Assembly: GCA_017881445.1 (NCBI GenBank)
Contig: JADGQX010000007.1
Coordinates: 1-44,970 of the forward strand
Direction of reading: 5' to 3'
Source: Gemmatimonadota bacterium
Lineage (GTDB): Bacteria > Gemmatimonadota > Gemmatimonadetes > Longimicrobiales > RSA9
DNA: 44,970 bases
Shown: positions 1 through 9,266 of the stretch, piece after piece
Numbering within the stretch: position 1 is the stretch's first letter
Layout: every line of letters begins with the position of its first letter
Program-made: the position numbers and the translations under genes
Notes under the pieces: model-generated
Seen by the model: only the letters and a program-made list of their open reading frames with translations
Told to the model about the DNA's origin: nothing
The model's database searches: none

Positions 1-197
1 CCGGCGCCCGTGACGGGCGCGGCCCGGATCTCGGCCGTCCGCGCCGCCGTCCCGGGCGCGGCGGCACCGGGCCCGCCAGCGCCCGAGCCGGCACAGGCGG
101 ACACCGCCGAGATGGCCGGCAGCAGGACGGCGGCAAGGGCGCCGCCGATCCTGCGGGCGGCCGGGCGATGGAGGCTGGCGGACGCGGGGCGGCTCAA
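1..197 (-). CDS. Lipoprotein, N-terminal fragment (runs off window)
   Basis: The frame starts at a TTG (197-195) preceded by GGAGAGG about seven bases upstream, and stays open to the window edge (65 codons). The product begins with an Arg-rich stretch, then a hydrophobic segment (IGGALAAVLLPAISAV) ending in a lipobox-like VSAC, so a lipid-anchored Cys is predicted near residue 34. An Ala/Gly/Pro-rich linker follows, as is usual after lipoprotein signals. It is divergent from rsmD, and the 146-bp gap between them must hold both promoters. The mature domain lies outside the window, so no function can be given. The signal peptide and SD are seen directly; the non-ATG start is inferred. Confidence 0.5.
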   Translation of the reverse strand, partial: MSRPASASLHRPAARRIGGALAAVLLPAISAVSACAGSGAGGPGAAAPGTAARTAEIRAAPVTGA

Positions 198-343
198 GGG
201 CTGTCCTCTCCGTGGGGGTCCGGCGCCGAAAGTAGGCGCTGCCAGGCGTTGCCGCCACCGGCGGTGGCGCGGCCGGCCATGGCCCGCCACCTTGAGGGCG
301 TGCGAGCGAGCGGCAGGCAGGGGAGCCACGCGGGAGGCGGCGC

Positions 344-931
344 GTGAGGATCGTCGGCGGACGCTGGGCGGGGCGGGCCCTGACCTCCCCCGCGGACCGG
401 CATGTGCGCCCGACCTCGGAGGTCGTGCGCGTGGCGCTGCTGGAGCTGGTGCGGGCCGAGCTGACCGGCGCCCGGGTGCTGGACCTCTTCGCCGGCACGG
501 GCGCGCTCGGGCTCGAGGCGCTCTCCCGCGGCGCGGCCTCGGCCGACTTCGTGGAGACCCGCCCCGCCTCGCTGCACGCGCTCAAGGCCAACATCGCCCT
601 GCTGCACGTGCGGGAGCGGACGCGGGTGTTCAAGCGCGACGCCATCCCCTTCGCCGCCGCGCTGACGGCCGGCGCCTACGACCTGGCCTTCGCCGACCCG
701 CCCTACGGCTCGCGCATGGCCGACCGCGTGATCGAGAGCTGGCTGGCGGCGCCCTACGCCCGCGTGCTGGCGGTCGAGCACGAGGCGGGGCAGCCCCTGC
801 CGGGCGCAGGCCGCCTCCACGCCTTCGGCGACACGGCCCTCACGATCTACCGGGCAGCGCCCGGCGACGAAGCTCCCGGACCGCCGCCTCCAGCTGCTCG
901 TCGCGGCCCGCGAGGAGCGCCGCCCGCGTAA
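344..931 (+). CDS. rsmD: 16S rRNA (guanine(966)-N(2))-methyltransferase RsmD
   Basis: A 195-residue SAM-dependent methyltransferase expected to modify G966 of 16S rRNA in the small subunit. It opens with MRIVGGRWAGR, typical of the family. It has the SAM-binding motif VLDLFAGTGALGLEAL (about residues 45-60) and the catalytic motif DPPYGS (about residue 121), the signature of N2-guanine and N6-adenine methyltransferases. The start is a GTG inside a GGAGGCGGCGC context. The family core appears to end near TALTIYR. The last 25 or so residues (Pro/Arg/Ala-rich) are read from DNA that also encodes the end of the S41 protease on the opposite strand, so they look like read-on until a stop arises. 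The gene stands alone, divergent from a lipoprotein gene. Confidence 0.9.
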   Translation: MRIVGGRWAGRALTSPADRHVRPTSEVVRVALLELVRAELTGARVLDLFAGTGALGLEALSRGAASADFVETRPASLHALKANIALLHVRERTRVFKRDAIPFAAALTAGAYDLAFADPPYGSRMADRVIESWLAAPYARVLAVEHEAGQPLPGAGRLHAFGDTALTIYRAAPGDEAPGPPPPAARRGPRGAPPA

Positions 932-2231
932 GGTGCACCTCCACGTCCGGCTGTACGCCCGCCCCTTCGATCACCCGACCGCCGCGGGTGCGCGGCTGAC
1001 CGATCGGGACCATCATCACGGCGCCCGTGGGCAGGTCCACGACGCCCGCCTCCAGGTCGGCGCCCGCGCTGCGCTCGCCTACCACGATCACGCGACCCAG
1101 CTCCTGCAGTGGAGCCGTGAACTGCTCGCTGGCCGACGCGCTCAGGCCATCGACCAGCACGGCCACGGGGCCGTGATAGCCGATGGGCCCGGGCGTCGCC
1201 TGGTCCACGCGCACTCCCCGTCGCAAGCGCGTTTCCGTCAGCACCGTGGGCGCGCTCACCAGCAGCCCGGCCAGGTGATCCCCCAGCCGGTCGTAGCCGC
1301 CCGGGTTGCCCCGCAGGTCGATGACCAGTCCCGGCGCCCCACGCATGTCGGCGATCGCCGACCGCAGCGGGGGCTCCAGCGCGGGCACGAACGCGGTGAG
1401 GCGGAGATAGCCGAACCCGCCGTCCAGCCGCCGGATCTCCAGGATCGCGCGGGCCGGCGGCAGGTTGCCGATGCGGACCGATGTCCCGGGATAGCGCGCG
1501 GAGTGAAGCTCCAGCACGCGCGACCGGTCGGTGCCATCGCGGGCGACGACGCGGATCACGCTCCCCCGGTTGCCCGCCAGAGCGCCGTTCACCCCCGCCG
1601 TCGTCGCCCCCAGCCGCTCCCGCGCCACCAGCCACGGCCGGTCCCCCGCCGCCGCAATGGCGTCGGCGGACACGCCCGCAATGGAATCGACGACGTCGCC
1701 CGGCCGGAGACCCGCCTTCTCCGCCGGCGAGCCGTGGGACACCCGGCACACCACCCAACCCTCCGGCAGACGCCGGACCTCGGCGCCGGTCCAGCCGGGC
1801 TCCCGGGCGCGCTCCGCCGCCAGCCGCTCGGGGGACAGGATCACCGCGTGGGAGACGCGCAGCGAGGCGAGCATGCGGGACAGGACCTCGTGGAACTCGC
1901 GGCTCCGCTCCGCCGCCAGCGCCCGCGGCCGGTAGGCGGCGGCCACGGAGTCCCAGTTCAGTCCGCCGAAACTGGGGTCGTAGAAGCCCTCCCGGACCTG
2001 CGTCCGGGCCGCCTCGAAGGTGCGCTCGCGCAGGTCGAGGGGCAGCAGCGGCCCCGCGGCGACCGGTAGCGGGGCGCGGCTGAGGAGCGGGTCGGCTGGG
2101 CGGACGGGCAGGATCGCCCCGGCCGCGGGCGCGGGCGGGGGCGCGGCACCGGGCCGGGGCGAGGCGCAGCCGGCCGCCAGCGCCAGCAGCGCCGCGACCA
2201 GCCCCCGCGCCGCCATGGTCTTGCCAGTCAT
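840..2231 (-). CDS. S41-family peptidase lipoprotein with PDZ domain
   Basis: A 463-residue secreted protease of the C-terminal-processing/tricorn type. A signal peptide ([12 protein letters not shown]) ends in a lipobox with Cys22, so it is probably lipid-anchored on the periplasmic side. A PDZ domain follows (about residues 150-190: [20 protein letters not shown]), then the S41 core with [17 protein letters not shown] and the nucleophile region [12 protein letters not shown]. The Lys usually found in the VG-x-x-T-x-GK segment of CtpA-type enzymes is absent; here the segment reads [10 protein letters not shown], closer to the IRBP/tricorn-like branch. The start at 2231 is preceded by GGAGG four bases upstream; an upstream extension of the frame has no coding character. 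The 3' end overlaps the rsmD 3' end by 92 bp. The substrate is unknown. Confidence 0.85.
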   Translation of the reverse strand: MTGKTMAARGLVAALLALAAGCASPRPGAAPPPAPAAGAILPVRPADPLLSRAPLPVAAGPLLPLDLRERTFEAARTQVREGFYDPSFGGLNWDSVAAAYRPRALAAERSREFHEVLSRMLASLRVSHAVILSPERLAAERAREPGWTGAEVRRLPEGWVVCRVSHGSPAEKAGLRPGDVVDSIAGVSADAIAAAGDRPWLVARERLGATTAGVNGALAGNRGSVIRVVARDGTDRSRVLELHSARYPGTSVRIGNLPPARAILEIRRLDGGFGYLRLTAFVPALEPPLRSAIADMRGAPGLVIDLRGNPGGYDRLGDHLAGLLVSAPTVLTETRLRRGVRVDQATPGPIGYHGPVAVLVDGLSASASEQFTAPLQELGRVIVVGERSAGADLEAGVVDLPTGAVMMVPIGQPRTRGGRVIEGAGVQPDVEVHLTRAALLAGRDEQLEAAVRELRRRALPGRS

Positions 2232-2443
2232 CTCGCCTCCGTCGGAACCGCAAGCGCCGCCTGAGGATTCCGCTACCACCGGCCTTCCGGCCGGGCCGGC
2301 GGCCGTGTATGGCCCCCCCCCCGGCACACCGATGCTACCCGAAAGGGTGGGAATCGCGCCCTGGCCTTGTGGCGCCCGGTGTCGCACCGTACCGTGTCGG
2401 CGATTCAGCGGACTGCGAGCCTGGAACAAAGACGAGGACAGGA

Positions 2444-4645
2444 ATGAGCCGGACCACACGGTACGACACGCTGGCCGCCGCGCGGCGACGCCCGCCCCAG
2501 GTCGATGGCAACAACGCCGGCGCCGACCGGCGGCACCGCCATCAGACGATCGAGGAGCTGTTCGGCTCCGACACCTTCTCCGTTTCCGAGATGCGTGCCC
2601 GGCTGCCCAAGGCGGCCTACAAGGCACTCATGGAGACGATCCAGAACGGGACGCCCCTGGATGCATCGCTGGCGGACGTCGTCGCCATGGCCATGAAGGA
2701 GTGGGCCATCGAGAAAGGGGCGTCGCATTACACGCACTGGTTCCAGCCGCTGACCGGGCTGACCGCGGAGAAGCACGACTCGTTCGTCACGCCCAACGCC
2801 GGCGGCGGCGCGGTGGCGGAGTTCACGGGGGAGGCGCTGACGCAGGGCGAGCCGGACGCGTCCTCGTTCCCGTCGGGCGGGCTGCGCGCCACCTTCGAGG
2901 CCCGCGGCTACACGGCCTGGGACCCGACCTCGCCCGCGTTCATCGTGCGCAGCGGCGGCGGTGCGACCTACCTGGCGATCCCGACGGCGTTCGCGTCCTG
3001 GACGGGCGAGGCGCTGGACAACAAGATCCCGCTGCTGCGCTCCATGGCCGCACTGGACGCGCACACCCGTCGGGCCCTGGCGGCGTTCGGCGTGGAGGCC
3101 CGGCGCGTGACGGCCACCCTGGGGCCGGAGCAGGAGTACTTCCTCATCGACGAGGAGTTCTTCTACCGCCGCCCTGACCTCATGGTCACGGGCCGCACGC
3201 TGTTCGGCGCCAAGCCGCCCAAGGGGCAGGAGCTGGAGGACCACTACTTCGGCACCATTCCCGAGCGCGTCCTGGCCTACATGACCGACGTGGAGCGGGA
3301 GCTCTACCGGCTGGGCGTGCCCGTGAAGACGCGGCACAACGAGGTGGCGCCCGGCCAGTTCGAGATGGCCCCCATCTACGAGAACGCCAACCTGGCCGCG
3401 GACCATCAGCAGCTGACCATGCTGATGATGCGCAACATCGCCCGCAAGTACGGCCTGCTGGCGCTGTTGCACGAGAAGCCCTTCGCGGGCGTGAACGGCA
3501 GCGGCAAGCACCTGAACTGGTCCTTCGCCTGGGAGGGCGGCAACCTGCTCGAGCCCGGCGACACGCCCCACGACAACCTGCAGTTCCTCTTCTTCTGCAC
3601 GGCCGTGCTGCGGGCCGTGGAGCGGCACCAGGACCTGATCAGGGCGTCGGTGGCCTACGCGGGCAATGACCACCGGCTGGGCGCCAACGAGGCGCCGCCG
3701 GCCATCATCAGCGTGTTCCTGGGCGAGCAGCTGCTGGACGTCTTCGAGCAGATCGAGCGGGTCGGCAGCGCCTCGTCGAGCAAGCAGGGCGGGCTGCTGG
3801 GGCTGGACATCGCCGTGCTGCCGCCGCTGTCCAAGCACGCCGGCGACCGCAACCGGACCTCGCCTTTCGCCTTCACGGGCAACAAGTTCGAGTTCCGGGC
3901 CCTGGGCTCGTCCCAGAGCATTTCCTTCCCCGCCACCGTGCTCAACGCCATCGTCGCCGAGGCCATCGACGAGATGGCCACCGAGCTGGAGGCCGACCTG
4001 CGCAAGGGCATGGCGCTGGAAGACGCCGTGCGCGCCATCCTGGCCCGGGAGATCCCGCGCCTCAAGCGCATCGTCTTCAACGGCGATGGCTACAGCGATG
4101 CCTGGCACAAGGAGGCGGAGCGCCGGGGCCTGCTCAACCTGCGCAACACGCTGGACGCGCTGCCGCACCTGGGCAGCGAGAAGAACCTCGCCCTCTTCGA
4201 GAAGTACGGCATCCTGTCGCCCCGCGAGATGGAATCGCGCCAGGAGATCGTCTACGAGCAGTACTTCAAGACCGTCAACATCGAGGGCGAGACCGCGGCC
4301 GAGGTCGCGCGCACCATGATCCTGCCGGCGGCGCTGCGCTACGTGGACGAGCTGGGCCAGATCGTGAAGCGCAACCAGCAGCTCGGCATCGAGTCCGATG
4401 GCGCCCTCAGCATCCTGCGCGAGACCAACGGGCTGGTGAACCAGCTCACGGGCACGACGGCCGAGCTGGTGCGCCAGAACGCCGAGCTGGGTGGCGACGA
4501 CGTGCACTCCAAGGCGCACCATATGCGCGAGAACATCGTTCCAGCCATGGCCGCCGTCCGGGACGTGGTCGATCGCCTCGAGCGCCTGGTACCCGACGAC
4601 CTCTGGCCGCTGCCGCGCTACCGGGACATGCTGTTCGTGAAGTAG
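2444..4645 (+). CDS. glnN: Glutamine synthetase type III (GlnN)
   Basis: Makes glutamine from glutamate, ammonia and ATP in the cytoplasm. The 733 residues match the type III size (about 700-730), far longer than GSI (about 450-470) or GSII. Recognisable parts are an N-terminal GSIII region ([16 protein letters not shown]), the Glu-rich metal/ATP site [11 protein letters not shown], the substrate loop [11 protein letters not shown], and [21 protein letters not shown]. The C-terminus is a helical GSIII-specific tail. ATG 2444 is chosen over the in-frame ATG at 2309 because the upstream part has no family similarity and 2444 follows a GAGGACAGG motif. Type III enzymes are best known in Bacteroidota, cyanobacteria and related groups. 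The gene is monocistronic and followed by a strong terminator. No glnK or amt lies nearby. Confidence 0.95.
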   Translation: MSRTTRYDTLAAARRRPPQVDGNNAGADRRHRHQTIEELFGSDTFSVSEMRARLPKAAYKALMETIQNGTPLDASLADVVAMAMKEWAIEKGASHYTHWFQPLTGLTAEKHDSFVTPNAGGGAVAEFTGEALTQGEPDASSFPSGGLRATFEARGYTAWDPTSPAFIVRSGGGATYLAIPTAFASWTGEALDNKIPLLRSMAALDAHTRRALAAFGVEARRVTATLGPEQEYFLIDEEFFYRRPDLMVTGRTLFGAKPPKGQELEDHYFGTIPERVLAYMTDVERELYRLGVPVKTRHNEVAPGQFEMAPIYENANLAADHQQLTMLMMRNIARKYGLLALLHEKPFAGVNGSGKHLNWSFAWEGGNLLEPGDTPHDNLQFLFFCTAVLRAVERHQDLIRASVAYAGNDHRLGANEAPPAIISVFLGEQLLDVFEQIERVGSASSSKQGGLLGLDIAVLPPLSKHAGDRNRTSPFAFTGNKFEFRALGSSQSISFPATVLNAIVAEAIDEMATELEADLRKGMALEDAVRAILAREIPRLKRIVFNGDGYSDAWHKEAERRGLLNLRNTLDALPHLGSEKNLALFEKYGILSPREMESRQEIVYEQYFKTVNIEGETAAEVARTMILPAALRYVDELGQIVKRNQQLGIESDGALSILRETNGLVNQLTGTTAELVRQNAELGGDDVHSKAHHMRENIVPAMAAVRDVVDRLERLVPDDLWPLPRYRDMLFVK

Positions 4646-4663
4646 GCGACGTCCTCCGTCGCT

Positions 4664-4700
4664 GCGCCGGGGTCCCGCCGGGATCCCGGCGCTTTTTCTT
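4664..4700 (+). terminator. Intrinsic terminator of glnN
   Basis: A 13-bp stem (GCGCCGGGGTCCC pairing with GGGATCCCGGCGC, one G-T wobble) with a three-base loop, followed by TTTTTCTT. It starts 19 bp after the glnN stop, a textbook rho-independent terminator. Confidence 0.9.
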
Positions 4701-4849
4701 AAGCGAAAGCCACAGTTCGGCTTAGGGCTCAGAGCCTGCCCCCGGGGCCGCGCGCGCGCCCACCACGCCCGTTCGCCAGTGTTCCATGCGCGCCCGCTCG
4801 GTCGCATATTCGCCGCAGACCGCCCCCCAAGAGCCCAGGCGATGCCGTC

Positions 4850-5872
4850 ATGACAGAGCGCGTCCCGGTCTTCGACCAGTGCTTCTTCTGCTCCGCCGAT
4901 CTGCCCCCTCTGGATCCCGCCGCGCTCCCCGCCCAGGAGCGCCTGGCCTTCGACCCCGGGCTCGGCCGTCTCTGGCGCGTCTGCCCGCAGTGCGCGCGCT
5001 GGAATCCGGTCCCGCTGGAGGACCGCTGGGAGGTGCTGGAAGCGTGCGAGCGGCGCGCGCGCGACGATGGGGACCTGCTGCTGGCCGGTGACCACCTCGC
5101 CCTCTACCAGGTGGAGCGCGGCCAGCTGGTCCGGGTGGGGGACCCGCCCCGGGTGGACTTCGCCGACTGGCGCTACAGCGAGCGGCTGGACGAGTTCCCC
5201 GTGCGCCGTCCGGGCTGGATCGAGCGCCTGCTGCGGCTGCCCGAGCTCCCGGTCGGCCGCCAGGACCTGGACGCCGGCTGGGTCGATCCGGGCCGGCTGC
5301 AGGTCGGGGGCATACCCAGCGCCTGGGTCGGCCGGCCATTCATCGAGCACGGCTCGCTCCTGACCGCGCTCTTCGCGGAGGTGCCGCTGGCGGAAAGCTG
5401 CCCCTCCTGTCACGGCCCCCTGCTGGTGGACCCGCCCGCCTTCGCGGACACGCGCCTGCTGCTCGAGGCCCGGGGCCCCGCCCTGGTGGCGGTCTGCGGC
5501 CTGTGCGCCGTCGAGAGCCCGGTGCCGCTGGAGCAGGCGCGGCCGGCGCTGCGCGCGGCGCTGGGCATCGTGGAGCGCGCCGACCGCGGCATGGGGCTGG
5601 TGCGCACGGCGGCCCGCCCCGTGGAGCGCGCCGGCGGCCCCGCCCCCTTCATCCATCAGCTCGCCCACCGCGAGCTGGACATCGGCTCCATGGCTTCCCG
5701 CGACCGGCTCGCCTTCTGGATCTGCCTGGACGAGCAGGCGGAGGCCGAGGCGCTCGAGGCCGAGTGGCGCCGCGCCGAAGAGCTGTCGTCGATCTTCGAC
5801 CGCGACCTCACCAACGTGCCCGGCTTCGAGGAGTTCCGCGCCCGCATGCTGGGCGGCGGGCTGCCGCAGTGA
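4850..5872 (+). CDS. Four-CxxC zinc-ribbon-like protein of unknown function
   Basis: A 340-residue cytoplasmic protein that I do not recognise. Four CxxC knuckles are visible: C11/C14, C44/C47, C183/C186 and C215/C218. They probably form two zinc ribbons, each from a pair of knuckles, one at the N-terminus and one in the middle. There is no signal peptide and no membrane segment. The C-terminal third is charged and helical (DEQAEAEALEAEWRRAEE). Its TGA overlaps the GTG start of ybaK (GTGA), and rlmL follows, so it belongs to a translationally coupled operon whose other members act on tRNA or rRNA. That suggests, but does not prove, a role in translation quality or RNA binding. The start ATG has only a weak SD. 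Confidence 0.75.
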   Translation: MTERVPVFDQCFFCSADLPPLDPAALPAQERLAFDPGLGRLWRVCPQCARWNPVPLEDRWEVLEACERRARDDGDLLLAGDHLALYQVERGQLVRVGDPPRVDFADWRYSERLDEFPVRRPGWIERLLRLPELPVGRQDLDAGWVDPGRLQVGGIPSAWVGRPFIEHGSLLTALFAEVPLAESCPSCHGPLLVDPPAFADTRLLLEARGPALVAVCGLCAVESPVPLEQARPALRAALGIVERADRGMGLVRTAARPVERAGGPAPFIHQLAHRELDIGSMASRDRLAFWICLDEQAEAEALEAEWRRAEELSSIFDRDLTNVPGFEEFRARMLGGGLPQ

Positions 5873-6339
5873 CACCCGCGATCAATGCCGCGAAGAAGGC
5901 CGGCGTCCACTTCACGGTACACGAGTACGAGCACGACCCGGGCACCACCGCCTTTGGCGAGGAAGTGGTGGAGAAGCTGGGCCAGGACCCGGGGCGCGTG
6001 CTGAAGACGCTGGTCGCAGCGGTGGAAGGCCGCGGGCTGGCCGTGGGCATCGTGCCCGTGGACACGTCGCTGGACCTGAAGGCGCTGGCGGCCGCGCTGG
6101 GCGGCAAGCGCGCCACCATGGCGGACGTGGCCGAGGCGGAGCGGGCCACGGGTTACGTGGCGGGCGGGATCAGTCCCCTGGGCCAGAGGAAGCGCCTGCC
6201 GGCGGTGGTGGACGAGACGGCGCTGGCCTGGGAGACCGTGTACGTCAGCGCGGGCAGGCGCGGGCTGCAGCTGGAGCTGGCGCCCGGGGACCTGGTACGG
6301 CTGGCGGGCGCGCGCGTCGCCGCCATCGCGAGGGCCTGA
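5869..6339 (+). CDS. ybaK: Cys-tRNA(Pro)/aminoacyl-tRNA deacylase, YbaK/EbsC family
   Basis: A 156-residue editing enzyme expected to hydrolyse Cys-tRNA(Pro) made by mistake by ProRS. Family features are the N-terminal INAAKKAGVHFTVHEYEHDP, the conserved RVLKTLVA segment that carries the catalytic Lys in this family, and the Gly-rich loop GYVAGGISPLGQRKRLPAVV. The start is a GTG that overlaps the preceding stop (GTGA); this gives the usual family length and no other start fits. Two bases separate its stop from the GTG start of rlmL, so all three genes are translated from one message. Confidence 0.88.
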   Translation: MTPAINAAKKAGVHFTVHEYEHDPGTTAFGEEVVEKLGQDPGRVLKTLVAAVEGRGLAVGIVPVDTSLDLKALAAALGGKRATMADVAEAERATGYVAGGISPLGQRKRLPAVVDETALAWETVYVSAGRRGLQLELAPGDLVRLAGARVAAIARA

Positions 6340-6341
6340 CC

Positions 6342-7547
6342 GTGCCGGGCGACGCCGATCCCCTGGTGCTGCACGCGCCCTACTTCGCCATCGCGGCGCC
6401 CGGCCTCGAGCCGGTGCTCACCACCGAGCTGACCGCGCTGGGCCTGCGGGCGCAGGCGACGCCGGGCGGCGCCGGCTTTCACGGCGACCTGCGCGAGCTG
6501 TACGAAGCCAACCTGCGCTCCCGCGTGGCCAGCCGGGTGCTGGTGCGGGTGGCGGCGTTCCGCGCCACGGCCTTCTACGAGCTGGAGAAGCGGGCGCGGC
6601 GCGTGCCCTGGGAGCGGTTCCTGCCCGCGGGCGGAGCGGTGGCGTTCCGGATCACCGCCCGCGCCTCCAGGCTCTATCACGAGGGGGCCATCGAGGAGCG
6701 CCTCCTGGAGGCGGTCGCTCGCGTGGGTGGGGCCCCCGCGCCCGCCACCCTGGACGAGGAGGAGGGCGAGCGCGCCCAGGTCTTCGTCGTGCGCGTGGTG
6801 CGCGACCACTTCGTCATCAGCGCCGACGCCTCCGGGGCCCTGCTGCACCGCCGCGGCTACCGCCAGGCGGTGGCCAAAGCGCCGCTGCGCGAGACCATGG
6901 CCGCCGCGATGCTCATGGCCAGCGGCTGGGACCTGCACTCGCCGCTGGTGGACCCGTTCTGCGGCTCCGGCACCATACCCATCGAGGCTGCCCTCATGGC
7001 CCGCCGCATTCCCCCGGGCCTGGCCAGCCCCGGCCTGGAGCCGCGCCGCTTCGCCTTCCAGCACTGGGCGGACTTCGACCCCGTGCTCTGGGCCAGCGTG
7101 GTGGAGCGCGCGCAGGAGGGCGTGCAGGCCGCCGCGCCCGGGCCCATCCTGGCGCTCGACCGCGATGCGGGCGCCATCGCCGCCACGCGCTCCAACGCCC
7201 GTCGCGCCGACGTGCTCGTGGACCTGGACACGGGCATGCGCCCGCTCTCCACGCTGGAGGCCCCCGCCGGACCGGGATGGCTGGTCACCAACCCGCCCTA
7301 CGGCAAGCGCGTGGGCGAGGCCAGCCCGCTGCGCGACCTGTACGCCACCCTCGGGCGCGTCGCCCGCGAGCGACTGCCCGGCTGGAAGCTGGCCTTCCTC
7401 TCCGCCGACCGGCGCCTGGAGGCCCAGGTCTGGCTCAAGCTGCGCGAGATCCTGCGCACCACCAACGGCGGGCTCCCCGTCCGCCTCATGGTCGCGCGCG
7501 TGCCGCTCGAGCCAGTGGACGCTCGGACGGACGGCGGCAGCAGCTGA
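6342..7547 (+). CDS. rlmL: THUMP-domain class I RNA methyltransferase (RlmL N-half / YpsC type)
   Basis: A 401-residue SAM-dependent enzyme of the family that makes m2G2445 in 23S rRNA. The N-terminus is an RNA-binding THUMP region (about residues 10-165, including GFHGDLRELYEANLRSRVAS and LLHRRGYR). A Rossmann methyltransferase domain follows, with DPFCGSGTIPIEAALMA (about 204-220) and the catalytic NPPYGKR (about 323). It corresponds to the N-terminal half of E. coli RlmL; the RlmK half is absent, as in most bacteria outside the gammaproteobacteria. GTG start 6342 is two bases after the ybaK stop. The exact rRNA position is inferred from the family. Confidence 0.85.
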   Translation: MPGDADPLVLHAPYFAIAAPGLEPVLTTELTALGLRAQATPGGAGFHGDLRELYEANLRSRVASRVLVRVAAFRATAFYELEKRARRVPWERFLPAGGAVAFRITARASRLYHEGAIEERLLEAVARVGGAPAPATLDEEEGERAQVFVVRVVRDHFVISADASGALLHRRGYRQAVAKAPLRETMAAAMLMASGWDLHSPLVDPFCGSGTIPIEAALMARRIPPGLASPGLEPRRFAFQHWADFDPVLWASVVERAQEGVQAAAPGPILALDRDAGAIAATRSNARRADVLVDLDTGMRPLSTLEAPAGPGWLVTNPPYGKRVGEASPLRDLYATLGRVARERLPGWKLAFLSADRRLEAQVWLKLREILRTTNGGLPVRLMVARVPLEPVDARTDGGSS

Positions 7548-7608
7548 ACGGACGCAGCCTGGGAGGCGACGGCGTCGCCCGCCGGGCTCCGGTCATCCCC
7601 CGCGCCTG

Positions 7609-9204
7609 CTACTTCAGCCGCACCGCATCGCCCACCACGATCACGCCCGCGGGTCCCTTGCGCGAGAGCAGCACCCGGTTCCAGCCCGCGGGGAAGCTCC
7701 ACTGGCCCAGGCGCTGCCAGCCGCCTCCGTTGCTGCGCTGGTCCACGGTCGCGCTGCCCAGGGTGTCGCCCGCTGCATTCATGGCGATGTAGCGTGCCTG
7801 GGGCGACCGGTTCGTCCCCGCCGTCCACCAGCCCTCCACCGTCTTCGTCGCCGCCTGGTCCAGGTGGAAGGAGAACACCACGGGGTCGTCGCCGGCGGGG
7901 TCGCTTGCGATCGAGCGGTAGCTGAAGCCGTAGAACGGCGGGTAGGTTCCGCCTTCCCGCGACGCGGCCAGCGTCCACCCCGACGGGACCTGGACCTTCA
8001 CGTACGCCGTGTCGTTGCGCGCGTTGTCGTCGTCCACCACCAGCTCGCCGCAGTCGCGCTGGATCATGCCCATGTAGCTGGTCCAGGGCCACTTCGAGCC
8101 CGGGTCCGTCCGGTTGGACGGCTGCAGCTGCCCGTGGCCCAAGATGTGGCGCCAGTCCCGGGGGATGTCCCAGCGCTTCGTGATGTCGCACATCAGCTTG
8201 GCCGACGCCGCGTAGAAGGCCGGCGTCCACTGGGTCACGTCCGCGTAGCCGCCGTGCTCGACGCCGATCGAGTAGTGGTTGACCGACACGGTGTTGTACA
8301 GGCCCTGCGTGCACTCGAAGTCGTAATTCAAGGTGCAGTCGTAATTGGCGGCAATCTGCCAGGCCCGGTCCTTCTCCCGCACTGTCTGCGTCACCTCCGT
8401 GCCGTCCTCGTTCACCACGTAGTGCGCACTCACCTGCGACACCGGGGTCACCAGCCACGACCAGCAGCCGGCGTAGTTCCCCTCGCAGGTGTGGACGATG
8501 ATCATGTGGATCGTGCCGGTCGGCGGAGCCGGCCGCGCCCCGAAGTTGGGCGACGGACGCCAGATCGCGCCCGGCTCGTCCGCGAGCACCGTCGGGGTCG
8601 GAGTCGTGTCGCACGATGCCGCGGCGTACGCCAGCGGCATCACGGGGCGGATCCCCGCGCCTGTCAGCACGAGTCCCGTATACTGCGCCCGCGCCTCGGG
8701 CACCTCGATCCCGCTGTAGCTCGCGGCGGCCACGGACCAGCTCGCAGGCGACGCGGGGTCCGCGCCGCTCTCGCGGCCGTATGCCGCGAGCAGCGCGGCG
8801 GCGGCCCGGATGTTGGAGGCGGCGTCGGAGCGCGCAGCCTCCGCGCTCACGCCCGCCAGCGCGGCGCCCCGCTCGAGCGCCGCACCCCGCAGCGCCATGA
8901 CGCCGAACGCCGGCGGCAGCCCCTCGAACTCCTGCTGGCCGCGCACCATCGTCCAGCGCGTCTCGGTCCAGCCGATCGACTCCAGCAGCGCGGCGGGCAC
9001 GTGGAACTCCGCCGCCGCGGACTGGAACAGCGCGTGATACGGCCCCGGCTGCAGCGGCGCCACGGCCGCGACCGAGGCGGACACGGCGGAGACGCTGCAC
9101 TGCGGCGGGACGACCTTCGTCGGGGACTTGTCGCCGCCGCAGGCGGCGAGCAGAACGGCGGCAGAGAACAGCAACGGCGCCAGGCGCCGGGCAGACGGCA
9201 TCAT
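7609..9204 (-). CDS. Multidomain cell-wall hydrolase lipoprotein: lysozyme-like + amidase_2 + golvesin-like
   Basis: A 531-residue exported lipoprotein with a signal peptide ending at LLAAC (Cys22). Residues about 50-190 look like a lysozyme/transglycosylase fold (ALLESIGWTETRW, Glu75 possibly catalytic). Residues about 228-380 are an N-acetylmuramoyl-L-alanine amidase (PGRP/T7-lysozyme type). Its zinc ligands are probably His238 (IIVHTCEGNY), His357 (ILGHGQL) and Asp367 (NRTDPG), with Glu316 in SIGVEHGG. The C-terminal 130 or so residues resemble the golvesin/xanthan-lyase carbohydrate-binding domain (VDQRSNGGGWQRLGQWSF ... VVGDAVRL). It should cut both glycan and peptide links of peptidoglycan. 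The start is supported by AGGTGA five bases upstream. It is convergent with rlmL. The lysozyme-like call is the least certain part. Confidence 0.8.
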   Translation of the reverse strand: MMPSARRLAPLLFSAAVLLAACGGDKSPTKVVPPQCSVSAVSASVAAVAPLQPGPYHALFQSAAAEFHVPAALLESIGWTETRWTMVRGQQEFEGLPPAFGVMALRGAALERGAALAGVSAEAARSDAASNIRAAAALLAAYGRESGADPASPASWSVAAASYSGIEVPEARAQYTGLVLTGAGIRPVMPLAYAAASCDTTPTPTVLADEPGAIWRPSPNFGARPAPPTGTIHMIIVHTCEGNYAGCWSWLVTPVSQVSAHYVVNEDGTEVTQTVREKDRAWQIAANYDCTLNYDFECTQGLYNTVSVNHYSIGVEHGGYADVTQWTPAFYAASAKLMCDITKRWDIPRDWRHILGHGQLQPSNRTDPGSKWPWTSYMGMIQRDCGELVVDDDNARNDTAYVKVQVPSGWTLAASREGGTYPPFYGFSYRSIASDPAGDDPVVFSFHLDQAATKTVEGWWTAGTNRSPQARYIAMNAAGDTLGSATVDQRSNGGGWQRLGQWSFPAGWNRVLLSRKGPAGVIVVGDAVRLK

Positions 9205-9266
9205 TGCTTCACCTGCAGATCACGGGTGCCGCGCCCCGGCCGACGTCGCCCGGGGCGCCCCGTAAT

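Noticed and set aside
2405-5875. 1,156-codon open frame on the minus strand opposite glnN and the zinc-ribbon gene
   Set aside because: Antisense of two real genes; no SD, no recognisable domain.
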